Shown here: positions 54,801 through 64,000 of the stretch, piece by piece
Position numbering within the stretch: the first letter of the stretch is position 1
How the letters are laid out: each line of letters begins with the position of its first letter
From: Gonium pectorale
Taxonomy: Eukaryota; Chlorophyta; Chlorophyceae; Chlamydomonadales; Volvocaceae
Direction: 5' to 3'
NCBI GenBank assembly: GCA_001584585.1
Contig: LSYV01000005.1
Location: 3,751,000-3,814,999, forward strand
DNA length: 64,000 nt
Program-made: the position numbers and the translations under genes
Notes under the pieces: model-generated
What the model was told of the DNA's origin: nothing
Database searches by the model: none
Seen by the model: only the letters and a program-made list of their open reading frames with translations

Positions 54801-57800
54801 GGAGAGAGCGCATGCGCTCCGCGGCAGTGGGCTTCGTTCACGCATTCCTGACATTCCGGCAGCGGAGGATCTTGGCCGCCTGGAACGGGTAAGAAGAGAC
54901 ATGGCGAAAGCAGCCAGGAGCCAGGGCTGCCAACTATGCCGCCGAATCACATGCTCAGCTAACCCCAATGCCTTGTAAGCAATTTAGGTCCCTGCACGGA
55001 TACCCCGTGTGCATAAGCATGTCGTATGGTACTTGCAGGCTGGCCCAAAGCTCTTTGGCATTGCGCCGGCGGCTCGATGCTGCTGAGCTGCGGTCAAAGT
55101 TGGAGGGAAGCGAGAATGCGCTGCGCCAGGCCTGCAACCGTCTGGAGGCTGTGGCCTTGGAGAACGTCTCCCTTGGCGAGCAGTTGGAACAGGTGTGCTG
55201 ATGTTGGCGCTCACAGCTACATGTGTATACGGGACTTGATGATCAGTAACTTGAATGACACCGGTTACCGTATCTTCAATCCTGTTGCTGGTTCCCCTTG
55301 CGATTCAGGCTCGGGCAGACCTGCAGATGCTGCGACAGCAGCTGGAGGGCGCAGAGCAGCGGCTGGCAGAGACGTCAGACAAGCTAGCAGATGCGCAACA
55401 GAGGATGGAGGTGAGGCGCAGAGTCGTTACACATTTTCCGTATGGGTTACTGGGAGGCCAGCTGGTCAGGCGCACTGAGCAGCACCCGAAACCCCGCCCA
55501 CCGTTGTTTGTAGGCCTCGATCCTGAGTTCTGCCCTGATTTCCGTCTTGTTGCGCACAGACTCGCGGGGAGGCTCTAGCGTCATGCCTGGCCGAAGTCGA
55601 AACCATGACGGCCGAAAGGGACATGCTGCAGGAGCGCGTTGACGCTTTACGCCACCAGGTGGGTGCAAGTCAGGTTGTCCGCCCGGTCAAGCTGACACAA
55701 TTGCATCGGGTGCAACTCCGCCGTTGCAGCATGGTTATGCTCCAGCACGGTTCGGTCTCCGTGGCCGTTGGCTGCTTATGCTGTTATGCGCTTCTCTCAT
55801 GGCGCGCAAGACTTGAAGAAACGCATATTTCTCGCTGTGTGCGCGGCATTCAGGTGCAAGCTGGAGAGGTGTCCTTGTCGTCCCTGGAGAAGCAGGCCGC
55901 CGCGCTGCAGCAGTCGGTCCTTGCAGCCCAGGACTGCAACCGCGAGCTCGGCCTTAAGCTGCAGCAGCAGGTGCGCTCAGAGCGCAACCGCCTCCATTTC
56001 ATAAACGAAAGCGAGGCTACTTTTATCGGGTTTAGCAGGGGTGTATGTCTACTTGTGGCGCAGACATGTACCGGAGGGAGCGCGCGAATCAGCCCCAACA
56101 CAATACTGTGACTGCCATTGTAACATCCCTGCAGGCCGCCGGCTATGAGGAGCAGCTGCTTGCAGCTCGAGATGAAGCGGCCTTGGCGCGGCGAGAGGCC
56201 AGCAGCCTGGCGGCCGCGGCTGCACGCTTTGAACAGCAGGCCACCGACGTGGAGGCACAGCTGCAAGTAGTCCGCGCAGCCAACGAGTCACTTGTGACCA
56301 CCCTACGCCAGGTGGGCGCCAAGCTGTGTGTTGTGCAGGAGAGCCCAAGGCAGTACAGGGCACAACCAGTACAATACAAAAACACGGTACTCCAATACCT
56401 TGCGAGCATAAGGCGTTTGACTACTATCTCTTTGCATGCGTCGCTCGTTCACAAGTGCCCATGCCGCTACTGCCCAGGAACTGCGAGCTCGTGACGCCCA
56501 CATTGCGGCGCTAAGTCAGCAGGAGGTGGCCAGGTCCGAGGCCCTTCGAGAAACAGGCGCCGGCAGGCCCTCCGTTCCGCCGCGGCCGCCATCGCCGTCC
56601 TGGGGTGTGCAACGGCCCCAATCAAAGGCCGTGGGCTGGCGCGACCATGATCAGTCCACGTCCGCTGCTGGGGGACGTGAGGAGCGGCTGTTTGAGGCGG
56701 AACACGCGGCCGCCGTGGCAGCTATGCTCAGTGCAGAGCCCTCGGGGAGGACGGTCGGGTCTCAGCGGGACAGCCCTCGCCCCTGGTCCGCGGGCTTCCA
56801 GCCAGGTGAGCAGCGAGACTGCAATTGGTCCAGGACGCGCGAAACTCCCTTTGACGATTGGCACTGCGTGCAGCCTGCCGGAAGTTTCCTGGCTGCTTTT
56901 ATGCATGGGTACGGCAGCTCACTCCTGCTGTCTTGGGAGTGCTGTTTTCCGGACCTAGACAATGGACGCCGTGCCGTGCATTGCTGGTTGCAGATGCCGC
57001 CGCCTCTGCGTCGACCTCCCTGAGAACTTCGTTTCGCGGCCAGTCGCTTCTCGGCGCACGGCCGGCTCGTCCCTCAGTCACCGTCGCCCTGCCAACGCCG
57101 CTTGCTAACAACAGCGACATAGACGCCGACGTCTGGGCGCGCAGCCCTGCAGCCGGGTGCACCCCAAGGGTGGAGCCGTGGCCGCCGGTGACATCATTGC
57201 GGCCCAGCGGGTCGTCATTGCTGCTCTCCGGCCAGCCATCCTCTGAGTTTGTGGTCTCGGTGCCAGTTAAACCGGCGCAAGTGGTGCTTGCAGCGCAGGC
57301 AGCCGAGGAGGTCCGGCGGCTACAGGATGCCATCGCCACCGCCGCGGAGGCGGCGGCTGCGGAGGCGGCTGCAGCGGAGGCCGAGGCGACATCCTGCATG
57401 CTGCAGGCGGCGGTTGAGGCCGAGCGGCTCGCCAGCGAGGATGAGTTCCAGCGCCGCCGCGCGCAGATCCTCGGAGTGCCGGCAGAAAACTTAACTACCG
57501 GTAGTGGCCCTCAGCAGTATCCCCTTCCGGAACAGCAACGACCCAGCTCGGCAGCTACGGAGCGTCCGGCCCGAGCAGCGACGGCCACACCCCGGGAAGG
57601 CGAGCAGCAGGCTGCGGGCCAAGGCCTTGCCGAGGAGCGCAGCCGGAACGCCCCCCGCGGCGGCAGTGATCCAGGCGCATCGCCACAGCGTGTTGCGTCT
57701 GTGGCGCCGGTTGACAGTGGAGCAGCGTATGGCATGCATCCGGAGCAGGCCAACGTCAAACCATTCCGGAGATCCTCGGTGGATGCACGCATGACCGACA

Positions 57801-58354
57801 CTATGCACGAGGCCAACGAGGTGCTTTCCCGGCCAAGCATACTGCCATGGCAAAGCCCTGCATCTGCGACCGGGACAGGGCTCGGGGCGTCGACAACTGG
57901 CTCCCCGGCCCACACCACCGCCACATCGAGCCCCGGCCGCAGCGGTGTAGAAGCCAGCTCCGAGGTGCAGCTGCCCGAGCTGGCGGCCGGCATTGCCGAC
58001 ACGCTGGCCAACCTGCGGGAGGCTATCCGGAGGCAGCAGCCGCTGCACCAGTCATCCTTTTGGAGCTTGGCGCCTCAGGCGTCTTTGCTGAGTGCCCACA
58101 GTGTCGGCGAGTTTGGCAACAGCGTCCGCAGCAGCCGGGCTGGGGGCGCGCCCGTCCACCATGCGCAAACCCTCCAGCCCAGCGCAGACTACTCCCTAGC
58201 TTCGGTGGCAACGGAACGCTCCTTGGAGTCGGCCGCGGGGACGAATGGGACCAATGAAATGACATTGCGTGACATGCTGCAGGGTGGGCCGTCATCGGCG
58301 GTGCACAGACGGGGTTCCGTGCGGCCCAGAAACTTCGGCGGCGGCGCAGTTTGA
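42841..58354 (+). CDS. Giant LRR / coiled-coil / Sfi1-repeat protein, probable basal-body or centriole scaffold
   Basis: Twenty-nine exons join in frame to about 3,807 residues; all 28 junctions have GT donors, AG acceptors and matching phase. Exons start at 42841, 43419, 43844, 44155, 44375, 44724, 45004, 45416, 46146, 46314, 48293, 48729, 49702, 50300, 50626, 50919, 52991, 53398, 53743, 54028, 54309, 54656, 55039, 55309, 55560, 55854, 56135, 56478 and 56994. Residues of about 215-300 are SDS22-type leucine-rich repeats (LRVLSLADNLLADL, LEALSLEGNPLS, LPGLKSLDGRPVT). About 525-1715 is Pro/Ser/Gly-rich and disordered. Coiled coils cover about 1720-2610, interrupted by a TQ-motif array (2069-2296). 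About 2615-3030 holds a dozen Sfi1-type repeats with paired Trp (VLRHWAENARN, FARWRAFLLHR, LQRWHRAAARS). More coiled coil and a disordered tail follow. Sfi1 repeats bind centrin. Centriolar LRR-coiled-coil proteins include VFL1/LRRCC1 and centriolin. Two adjacent genes cannot be excluded. Confidence 0.85.
51180..51860 (+). other. Array of putative LC8 (dynein light chain) binding motifs in the giant protein
   Basis: Within exon 16, short Thr-Gln motifs recur every 10-30 residues: DHSTQMDA, EHATQLS, EHGTQLG, DHGMQMD, RGTQSL, DHGTQIDT, QGTQVEP and EATQTEA. LC8/DYNLL binds extended peptides centred on TQ with a hydrophobic or Thr residue and often an acid after it. Four of these fit that pattern closely (STQMD, GTQID, GTQVE, ATQTE). 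A 25-26 residue block with NRPVDHG and DTLFTQ is itself duplicated in tandem. Tandem LC8 sites usually zip two chains into a dimer. Confidence 0.6.
52991..54888 (+). other. Sfi1-type centrin-binding repeat region (six exons)
   Basis: Exons 17-22 encode about 415 residues of basic helix in which Trp recurs in the setting hydrophobic-x-x-W, as in Sfi1 (ALRHWRLTVLRTRV, AAFGSWHHYVHEY, ALSRWLAFVEARQ, AVLRHWRELVEARR, ILAAWNG). Sfi1 repeats form a long helix that recruits one centrin per repeat at spindle poles and basal bodies. Exon boundaries fall between repeats, consistent with growth by exon duplication. Confidence 0.75.
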
Positions 58355-59292
58355 TAGGGATTAACCGTCACGTTGGGAGCTCTTCCGCTCTCAACCCTCG
58401 CATTGGTAGGCGGTCAGAATTGGCCATATGAATCATAGGCTTTACGGTCGACATGGCAGTACGGTACCTTTGTGCTACTTGACATGACTCATGGCCCTGT
58501 TGCATGATGGGACTTCCTTGCACTTTCTTGCACTTGCGTTGGGTGGTACCGTACACTGTGCACTTGATACTGAAGCGCCGACGGGAGCGGCAAACTCGGC
58601 AATGAATGGTCCGGTCCTCTGGGTAGTCGTGATGTCTGCGGTGCGCGCGTGCTGTCCTCACCAATCAGGCACCAATGCATCAGGGCGCCGCGTACAAGTC
58701 ACAGTTGCCTGGATATCGTTGCCAGGCCTAAGGTTTACGCCTAGGGCCAACTGGTCAATGCATTCTTGACCTGCCAGGTGACACAACGCCAGGATGGCCT
58801 CCGGTTGGGTATCTGGACCAGCGGGCCGGTTGGACGCCCCTCGGCCTGTAGTGCGTGGAAGCAGATTGCTATGGGACCGCGGTGTATCGATAGAAATGCG
58901 GAGTTGAGGACCCTCCTAGCTGTTGTTGTTTGTTTTCGTTTCCATCTGGCGGAACTAGCCAACTGCCGAAGTTCCAACGATCGCTCGACAATTGCGCAGC
59001 GATGGCAACATGCCACAAAGCCGCAGTCATGGTCCCAGAGGTTGCAAGCAGGGCCACCCGAGCGTTCGCTACCCGACTTACATCGCGTCTCATATCGGCA
59101 CTAATCAAGCTACGCCGTCAGGTGTGAAGCCCCCATGCTGTTGCTTGTTGTCTTCCGCGTATACGAGGCCCGTGTTGCGGACTCCTCAGAGCAGCGGCAA
59201 GCAGGCGTGCCAGGCTTCGCCCCTCGCAGTCGGTACGTTGTGTTTCCCTGCTCGTGGCTGGGGGCATGAACCTGTGCGGGGCATGACTATAG
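58355..59292. other. Intergenic region; 3' UTR then promoter of the next gene
   Basis: No supported gene and no TGTAA on the plus strand, so the giant gene may use a variant poly(A) signal. An in-frame TAG immediately before the next ATG supports the start at 59293. Confidence 0.45.
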
Positions 59293-62200
59293 ATGTCGCA
59301 CGCAGGTCCCGGGCTACTGACTACCGGTACCGAACCCCACATAGCGTCACAGTGCCAGTCCCTCAGCGAAGTGCTCGATGAGCTGCTGCGGCTGGACGAT
59401 GACAGTGAGGCCCCCGGACAGCAGGACTGCAGCGCCGGCGGTGTCGAGCTGTTTACAGGTGAAGCGGAGCGGCAGCAGCTGACGCCACATGCGCAGGAGC
59501 CGCTCGCGTCAGCCGCTCCTGCCTCCCTTGAGCACTCGCGCGATGCGACACCGTCGTCTCAGAGCCGACAGGGCGCTTGCAATACCTTGGATCACTCACT
59601 GACTAGTGCTGCGACCGACTGGTCGTGGTGGTGGGAGCAAGCATCGACAACGCTGGCTGGGGCCGGCTCTGCAGGCGAGGCACAGACGCTTGGAGTTGAC
59701 AGCACCTCCACCGCCGGCGGCGCCACCATCCACGCCCATGCACTGAGGTCCGATAACGGCGCAGGCGGCCCTAGCGATGGTGCACCTACGGTTGGCTGCG
59801 GCTTCGACACGGTGCACGCTGCTCAGCTCCGTGCAGGCAGCAGTACACTACAAGACCAGGTGGACAGCAACATCGCCGCACCGCCGACAGCGAAGCAAGT
59901 GGCGCCTCCAGTCCCACCCAGCCAAGTCCCACCCAGCCACCCCATGGCGGGGGCGCCCTGCGGCCTGACGCACCCGGGGTACGCCCAGGGCGGCTACCTG
60001 CGCCGCCCGTATGCGCTGCAGCTGGCGTGGGCAGCCGCCGTGTGGCGCCTCAGCGGGGAGTTCCCCTACCCAGCCGTGCTGCAGCAGCGCCCGCCACTGC
60101 TGCAGGAGGGCGAGATCTTCTGGACGGCCAAGGCGGAGGCGGAGGCGCTGCTCCCACTGATGCTGCCAGATGCATGGCTAGCGGAGCTGGGCAGCGGCGA
60201 GGGCGAGCTGGCCTGCGAGCAGGGTAGGCGGGCTGGTGTGGAGGGGCAGGGCGAGGTAGGGCATCCGAGGCGGGGCACCACGGCGTGTGGAAGGCGTTCT
60301 GGCGGCACGCGGCCTGGCGAGGAGTGGAGCAGAGGCTGGGCCTGGGGGCGACGCACCTCGGGGGGCGGGGAGCATGTTCCCGGCGGTAGTCACGATGCCA
60401 GCGCCCGTCGATTGCCTGCTGCCACCCAAGTGCCCCGATGGCGTCGCCGCAACAGTAGCAGTAGCCATTCACCCTCTGCACCAAGCCGCCGGCACTGCCT
60501 CCTATTATGCGGCTATCCCCTGACTCAGCGCTCCCCGCAACTGGACCTGGTTCGGATGCCATTCTCGATCCGTCCAACTGAACAGGCGCAGGACTTGAGC
60601 AGACTGAGCCCCTCATGCAGCTGCTCGGCAGGCCCCGCTGCATGTACCTCCTGCTGGGGTTCCGTATAACGGCTGGGAGCGCCGAACGGCTGGTTGCGCT
60701 GCCGTCTCTCAGAGAGTGCACTTCGGCCTTCGAGAGGCGGCACGCGCCCGCGACTGCCAGCGTGCTCACCGTCGGTGGGTGGAGGGGCCGCGCGGAGGTT
60801 GGTCGGCAACGGTACAGGCTCCAGAGAGGGGCATGACATGGCATTCTGCTCACTCTGCTCGCAATGTCTATACACGTGCAGCTCCGTTTCGATGCCTCCC
60901 TGTCAATCGGCTGGACGCGCACTTGCGCTCTGAGTGTGCCGCCTCAAGAGCGCCCTTTCCCCGGGGTCCACCATGGTCATTCTTCCTCTCGGCCTCCTTC
61001 CATGCGTGAGCCAGCGCACTCGCCCCCCCTCCCCCTCCTCCCGGCACATACACATGCACCCACGCACCCATGCGCCATGCACCCTGCCACGCTTCCTTGC
61101 CTTGCTCGCTCGCCGGCCCTGCGTTGCACCCCGGTGACCCCTTGTGTGTGGGGCGCTCCGGCACGGCCGTGTTGTGGGGAACCGCTAGTCGGTCCGCACA
61201 CGGCCTGCGCCCCCCTGCCCCCTGTCTGCCCGTACCCGTCGTACCGCCTGCCCGCATGTTCTCCGTCCCGCCCCGTTCTTTCGCCCTTCTCCCGCTAGCT
61301 AGGAACGGGCTCAGTGTGGTGCGCCCTGCTCTGTGCTGCTTTGCCTGCCTCGCTCCACATGCTTCACCGCCATCGTCACTAACTCCCTCTTTCCGCCGCC
61401 GTCGCCGCCCTGCCACCCGCCCCCGTAGGTCAGTACGCAACGGTGTCTGGGCTAGTGTTGTTTGGAACGTCCGTCTGGGCAGACTCGCGCTCGCGAGTCC
61501 GTGCTGTGCCAGTCTGTTCGCGTGTTGGTTCGGGCGGGCGGGCCGGGATTCCAGCTCCTCTCGCCTCTGTCTCCACACATTCACTCGGGACAGGTACGCT
61601 GCCGCGACGTTCGGTTGTTGCTGACGATACGGTTTCACAGGCTGACAACCACTACACCAAGACCGCCACTAAGACAGTCGTCTGCAACTCGGTGTCAGCA
61701 ACGCGAACCGTTTCCCTTCTTTTCCGCCCCTCCACCACAGGCGCCAGGGCGCTCACCAAGCACACGCACCGCGACCTGCGTGGCGAGTGGTGGCCTCGCA
61801 TGAGCGGCAGCGAGGCGGCCAAGAACGCGCTGGCCCGCGGGTCGCTGAGCCGGCTGCTGGGCGAGGCGCTGTGGCTCAACGTCCACCAGCTGCCACCCTT
61901 CAGCGCACCCAAGTACGTGCTGGAGGTGCGCAACCCGCAGGTGAGCCTGGCCCGTCGGCGGGGACTGGGTTGCGTCCGTGTGAGGGCCTCCGGCGNNNNN
62001 NNNNNNNNNNNNNNNGGCCGAGTGGCCGAGTCGAGGGTGAACCCCCGCCGCTCCGCCCGCACACCGATACCCGCACCCTGCCTACAGCGCCACCCTTCCC
62101 GCCCCCCCGTGTTGGTTCGGGCGGGCGGGCCGGGAGTTCCAGCTCCTCTCGCCTCTGTCTCCACACATTCACTCAGGACAGGTACGCTGCCGCGACGTTC

Positions 62201-63648
62201 GGTTGTTGCTGACGATACGGTTTCACAGGCTGACAACCACTACACCAAGACCGCCACTAAGACAGTCGTCTGCAACTCGGTGTCAGCAACGCGAACCGTT
62301 TCCCTTCTTTTCCGCCCCTCCACCACAGGCGCCAGGGCGCTCACCAAGCACACGCACCGCGACCTGCGTGGCGAGTGGTGGCCTCGCATGAGCGGCAGCG
62401 AGGCGGCCAAGAACGCGCTGGCCCGCGGGTCGCTGAGCCGGCTGCTGGGCGAGGCGCTGTGGCTCAACGTCCACCAGCTGCCACCCTTCAGCGCACCCAA
62501 GTACGTGCTGGAGGTGCGCAACCCGCAGGTGAGCCTGGCCCGTCGGCGGGGACTGGGTTGCGTCCGTGTGAGGGCCTCCGGCGATGGATGGGTTGAGCGC
62601 ACCCGGTACGGGCTGGTTGAGGACCAATGGGTGTTGGCATGGCGGCTTCTTGGGGGCCTCGGTGAGGGCTGGTAGGGGCCAGGTGCGCAGCGCGCAGCTG
62701 GTTGGGGACCGACAAGGGCCTTGGTGTAGTGGTTTGCATCACGCGTTGGGATCGCCTGGCCCTGCAAGGAGCCTGCGCGCGAGGATGTGCACCAGCGCGA
62801 GTGCCCGATAGGAAGCTTCCGCAGGTTCAGGCTTGTGGCGAAGGCCGGGTGAGGGCTTACTGCATGAGGGCTCGGGGCTGGACGATAGGCGACGGGGGCG
62901 GTACCGTCGCTGCATATGACATGCCCAGCGATGTACGGTAGTATGGAAGATATGTGCCAAGCATTGAGGACTGCATGATGACATTGATGAGCATGTGACG
63001 ACCTTGAGGGCTTGGGGAGCGCTAACCGCGGCATAATCAGCCGGGCGTTGCGTGAGTGGGAGCAACACTGGCCTTGCTGCTACAATCTGCTGAAGTGCAT
63101 CCCACAAAGTTCAGAGAAGTTCAGCTCGCGCCGGGCCTTAACGCACAATACACCCTACTGTAATAGGAGCCCTACATTTGGGGGGAGTTTATGCCCCGGA
63201 TATGAAGCTCGTCAAGGTTCGCGGTGATAACAGAAGGGATGAGTTGCTCAAGGTTCGTAGCCGCCGTTCAAGGCAACCCATCTCCCTTCTTTGACGCATC
63301 AATCCGAAGCGCCGTGCCTTCTTTGCGAACCCACCACCAATGATGATCCCTCCCGTGTCTGGGCAGGGGTATGGGGCGCGCTGGGCAATCGAGGAGCCTG
63401 CATTGTCCGCTGGGCCGGCTACCAGCGGCCTCGGCGCCGCGGTCATTCTCCCCTGCGACGCAAACGATGGCACAGACCCGAGCGGAACGCTGGGCCCACT
63501 TGGATCTACAGATGAGCAACAGGGGTGTGGGTCAACAAGAACGGAGACTTTGGTGCCAGCATGTCCTCATCCCCGTGCGTCCATCCTCTTCCGGGGCTTC
63601 CTGGAGCCCCAGATGGAGGGCGGGCACGAGGCGGGGTGGCGTCACTAG
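59293..63648 (+). CDS. Conserved protein of unknown function with a GYGARW...FRGFLEPQ...WRH ending
   Basis: Best model: exons 59293-60223, 61741-61940 (or its copy at 62329-62528) and 63367-63648, in phases 1 and 0, giving 470 residues. The first 210 residues are Ser/Ala/Thr-rich and probably disordered. A helical domain follows (LRRPYALQLAWAAAVWRLSG, EIFWTAKAEAEALLPLMLPD), then the middle exon (RDLRGEWWPRMSGSEAAKNA, SRLLGEALWLNVHQLPPF, YVLEVRNPQ) and a last exon starting GYGARWAIEEPA and ending FRGFLEPQMEGGHEAGWRH. That ending resembles an uncharacterised eukaryotic family I cannot name with certainty. The middle exon lies next to an assembly gap and is duplicated. Including both copies would break the frame, because the exon enters in phase 1 and leaves in phase 0. 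The 1.5-kb first intron is unusually long for this window and could hide another exon. Confidence 0.7.
61522..61995 (+). repeat. Duplicated segment, copy 1 (abuts the gap)
   Basis: Almost identical to 62109-62583, including intron sequence. The differences I see are one inserted G and one A/G change near the left end. The match stops exactly at the gap. Confidence 0.93.
61996..62015. other. Assembly gap of 20 Ns
   Basis: Second placeholder-sized gap, lying between the two copies of the duplicated segment. Confidence 0.98.
62109..62583 (+). repeat. Duplicated segment, copy 2
   Basis: Same as 61522-61995, shifted by 587-588 bases. It contains a full second copy of the 200-base middle exon (62329-62528) with its acceptor and donor. 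Confidence 0.93.
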
Positions 63649-63963
63649 GCGGTGGCGGCGTCCAGTTGTGGACTGTTGTGAGTCGCTGCCCTTATGATTG
63701 CTGCATGTGCTGTCTGGTATGTGAGGCAGCGTCGCGGCGTTTGGGAGAACGAAGTTAGTGTTGGGTGTGAGCGTGCCCGGGCGTGCTCTGTCCAATAAAA
63801 GCCGTTCGGTTTGTGGCTATGGTACCTTCAATCGAAAAGAATAGGACACGATGTGCGCGCCGTTGCAAGTGCACATTGATCCGACCTCTGGGTCGCTGAC
63901 GAAACAAGGTTTTTGCTCTTAACCATTTGATTCAAAATATAATAAGCCATTTATATCATTCTA

Positions 63964-63968
63964 TGTAA
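63964..63968 (+). terminator. TGTAA polyadenylation signal for the last gene
   Basis: TGTAA 316 bases after the TAG at 63646-63648, in AT-rich sequence at the end of the window. Confidence 0.6.
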
Positions 63969-64000
63969 ACATGTATTTTTGGTCAAATATCCGTTGCGCT

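Noticed and set aside
60050..60922. 290-residue minus-strand ORF near the last gene
   Set aside because: It straddles the end of a supported plus-strand exon and its intron; no domain or codon support.

Overview
This window is nuclear DNA from a green alga, most likely a volvocine or Chlamydomonas-like chlorophyte. The pointers are GC-rich coding sequence with strong G/C preference at third codon positions, many short GT...AG introns (about 70-350 bases), long 3' UTRs, and the chlorophyte polyadenylation signal TGTAA downstream of several stop codons. No bacterial operons, ribosome-binding sites or CRISPR arrays are present. I joined exons by hand, by matching donor, acceptor and phase. Most models close in frame, but there is no transcript evidence.

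Layout. 1-1129: 3' end of a low-complexity protein gene (+). 4458-5241: RidA/YjgF imine deaminase with an organelle presequence (-). About 5890-8566: a DUF4864-like gene (+), 5' end unresolved. 8567-11748: no gene seen. 11749-15663: large MYND zinc-finger protein (-). 16.4-19.5 kb: minus-strand coding fragments around satellite DNA and a 20-N gap. 19605-20932: small organelle-targeted protein of unknown function (+) with a 44-bp perfect palindrome just upstream. 20.9-24.6 kb: repeat island (205-bp dispersed repeat, 33-bp minisatellite, relatives). 24603-30554: one gene whose exons read through a malate/lactate dehydrogenase (Ldh_2) domain straight into cystathionine beta-lyase (+). 32067-34330: F-box/LRR-like protein (+). 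36076-42474: type I membrane protein with EGF-like and beta-sandwich modules (-). 42841-58354: a 29-exon gene for a protein of about 3,807 residues (+) with leucine-rich repeats, long coiled coils, an array of putative LC8 dynein-light-chain sites and Sfi1-type centrin-binding repeats, probably a basal-body/centriole scaffold. 59293-63648: conserved protein of unknown function (+) whose middle exon appears twice across a second 20-N gap.

How the genes relate. Neighbouring genes in such genomes are usually unrelated in function. Two links are worth noting. The lyase half of the fusion releases pyruvate and ammonia through an enamine/imine, the kind of intermediate RidA detoxifies, and the dehydrogenase half belongs to a family that reduces 2-oxoacids. 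The membrane-protein gene and the giant basal-body gene are head to head, 366 bases apart.

The strongest candidates for new biology are the Ldh_2-cystathionine beta-lyase fusion and the LRR-LC8-Sfi1 giant protein.
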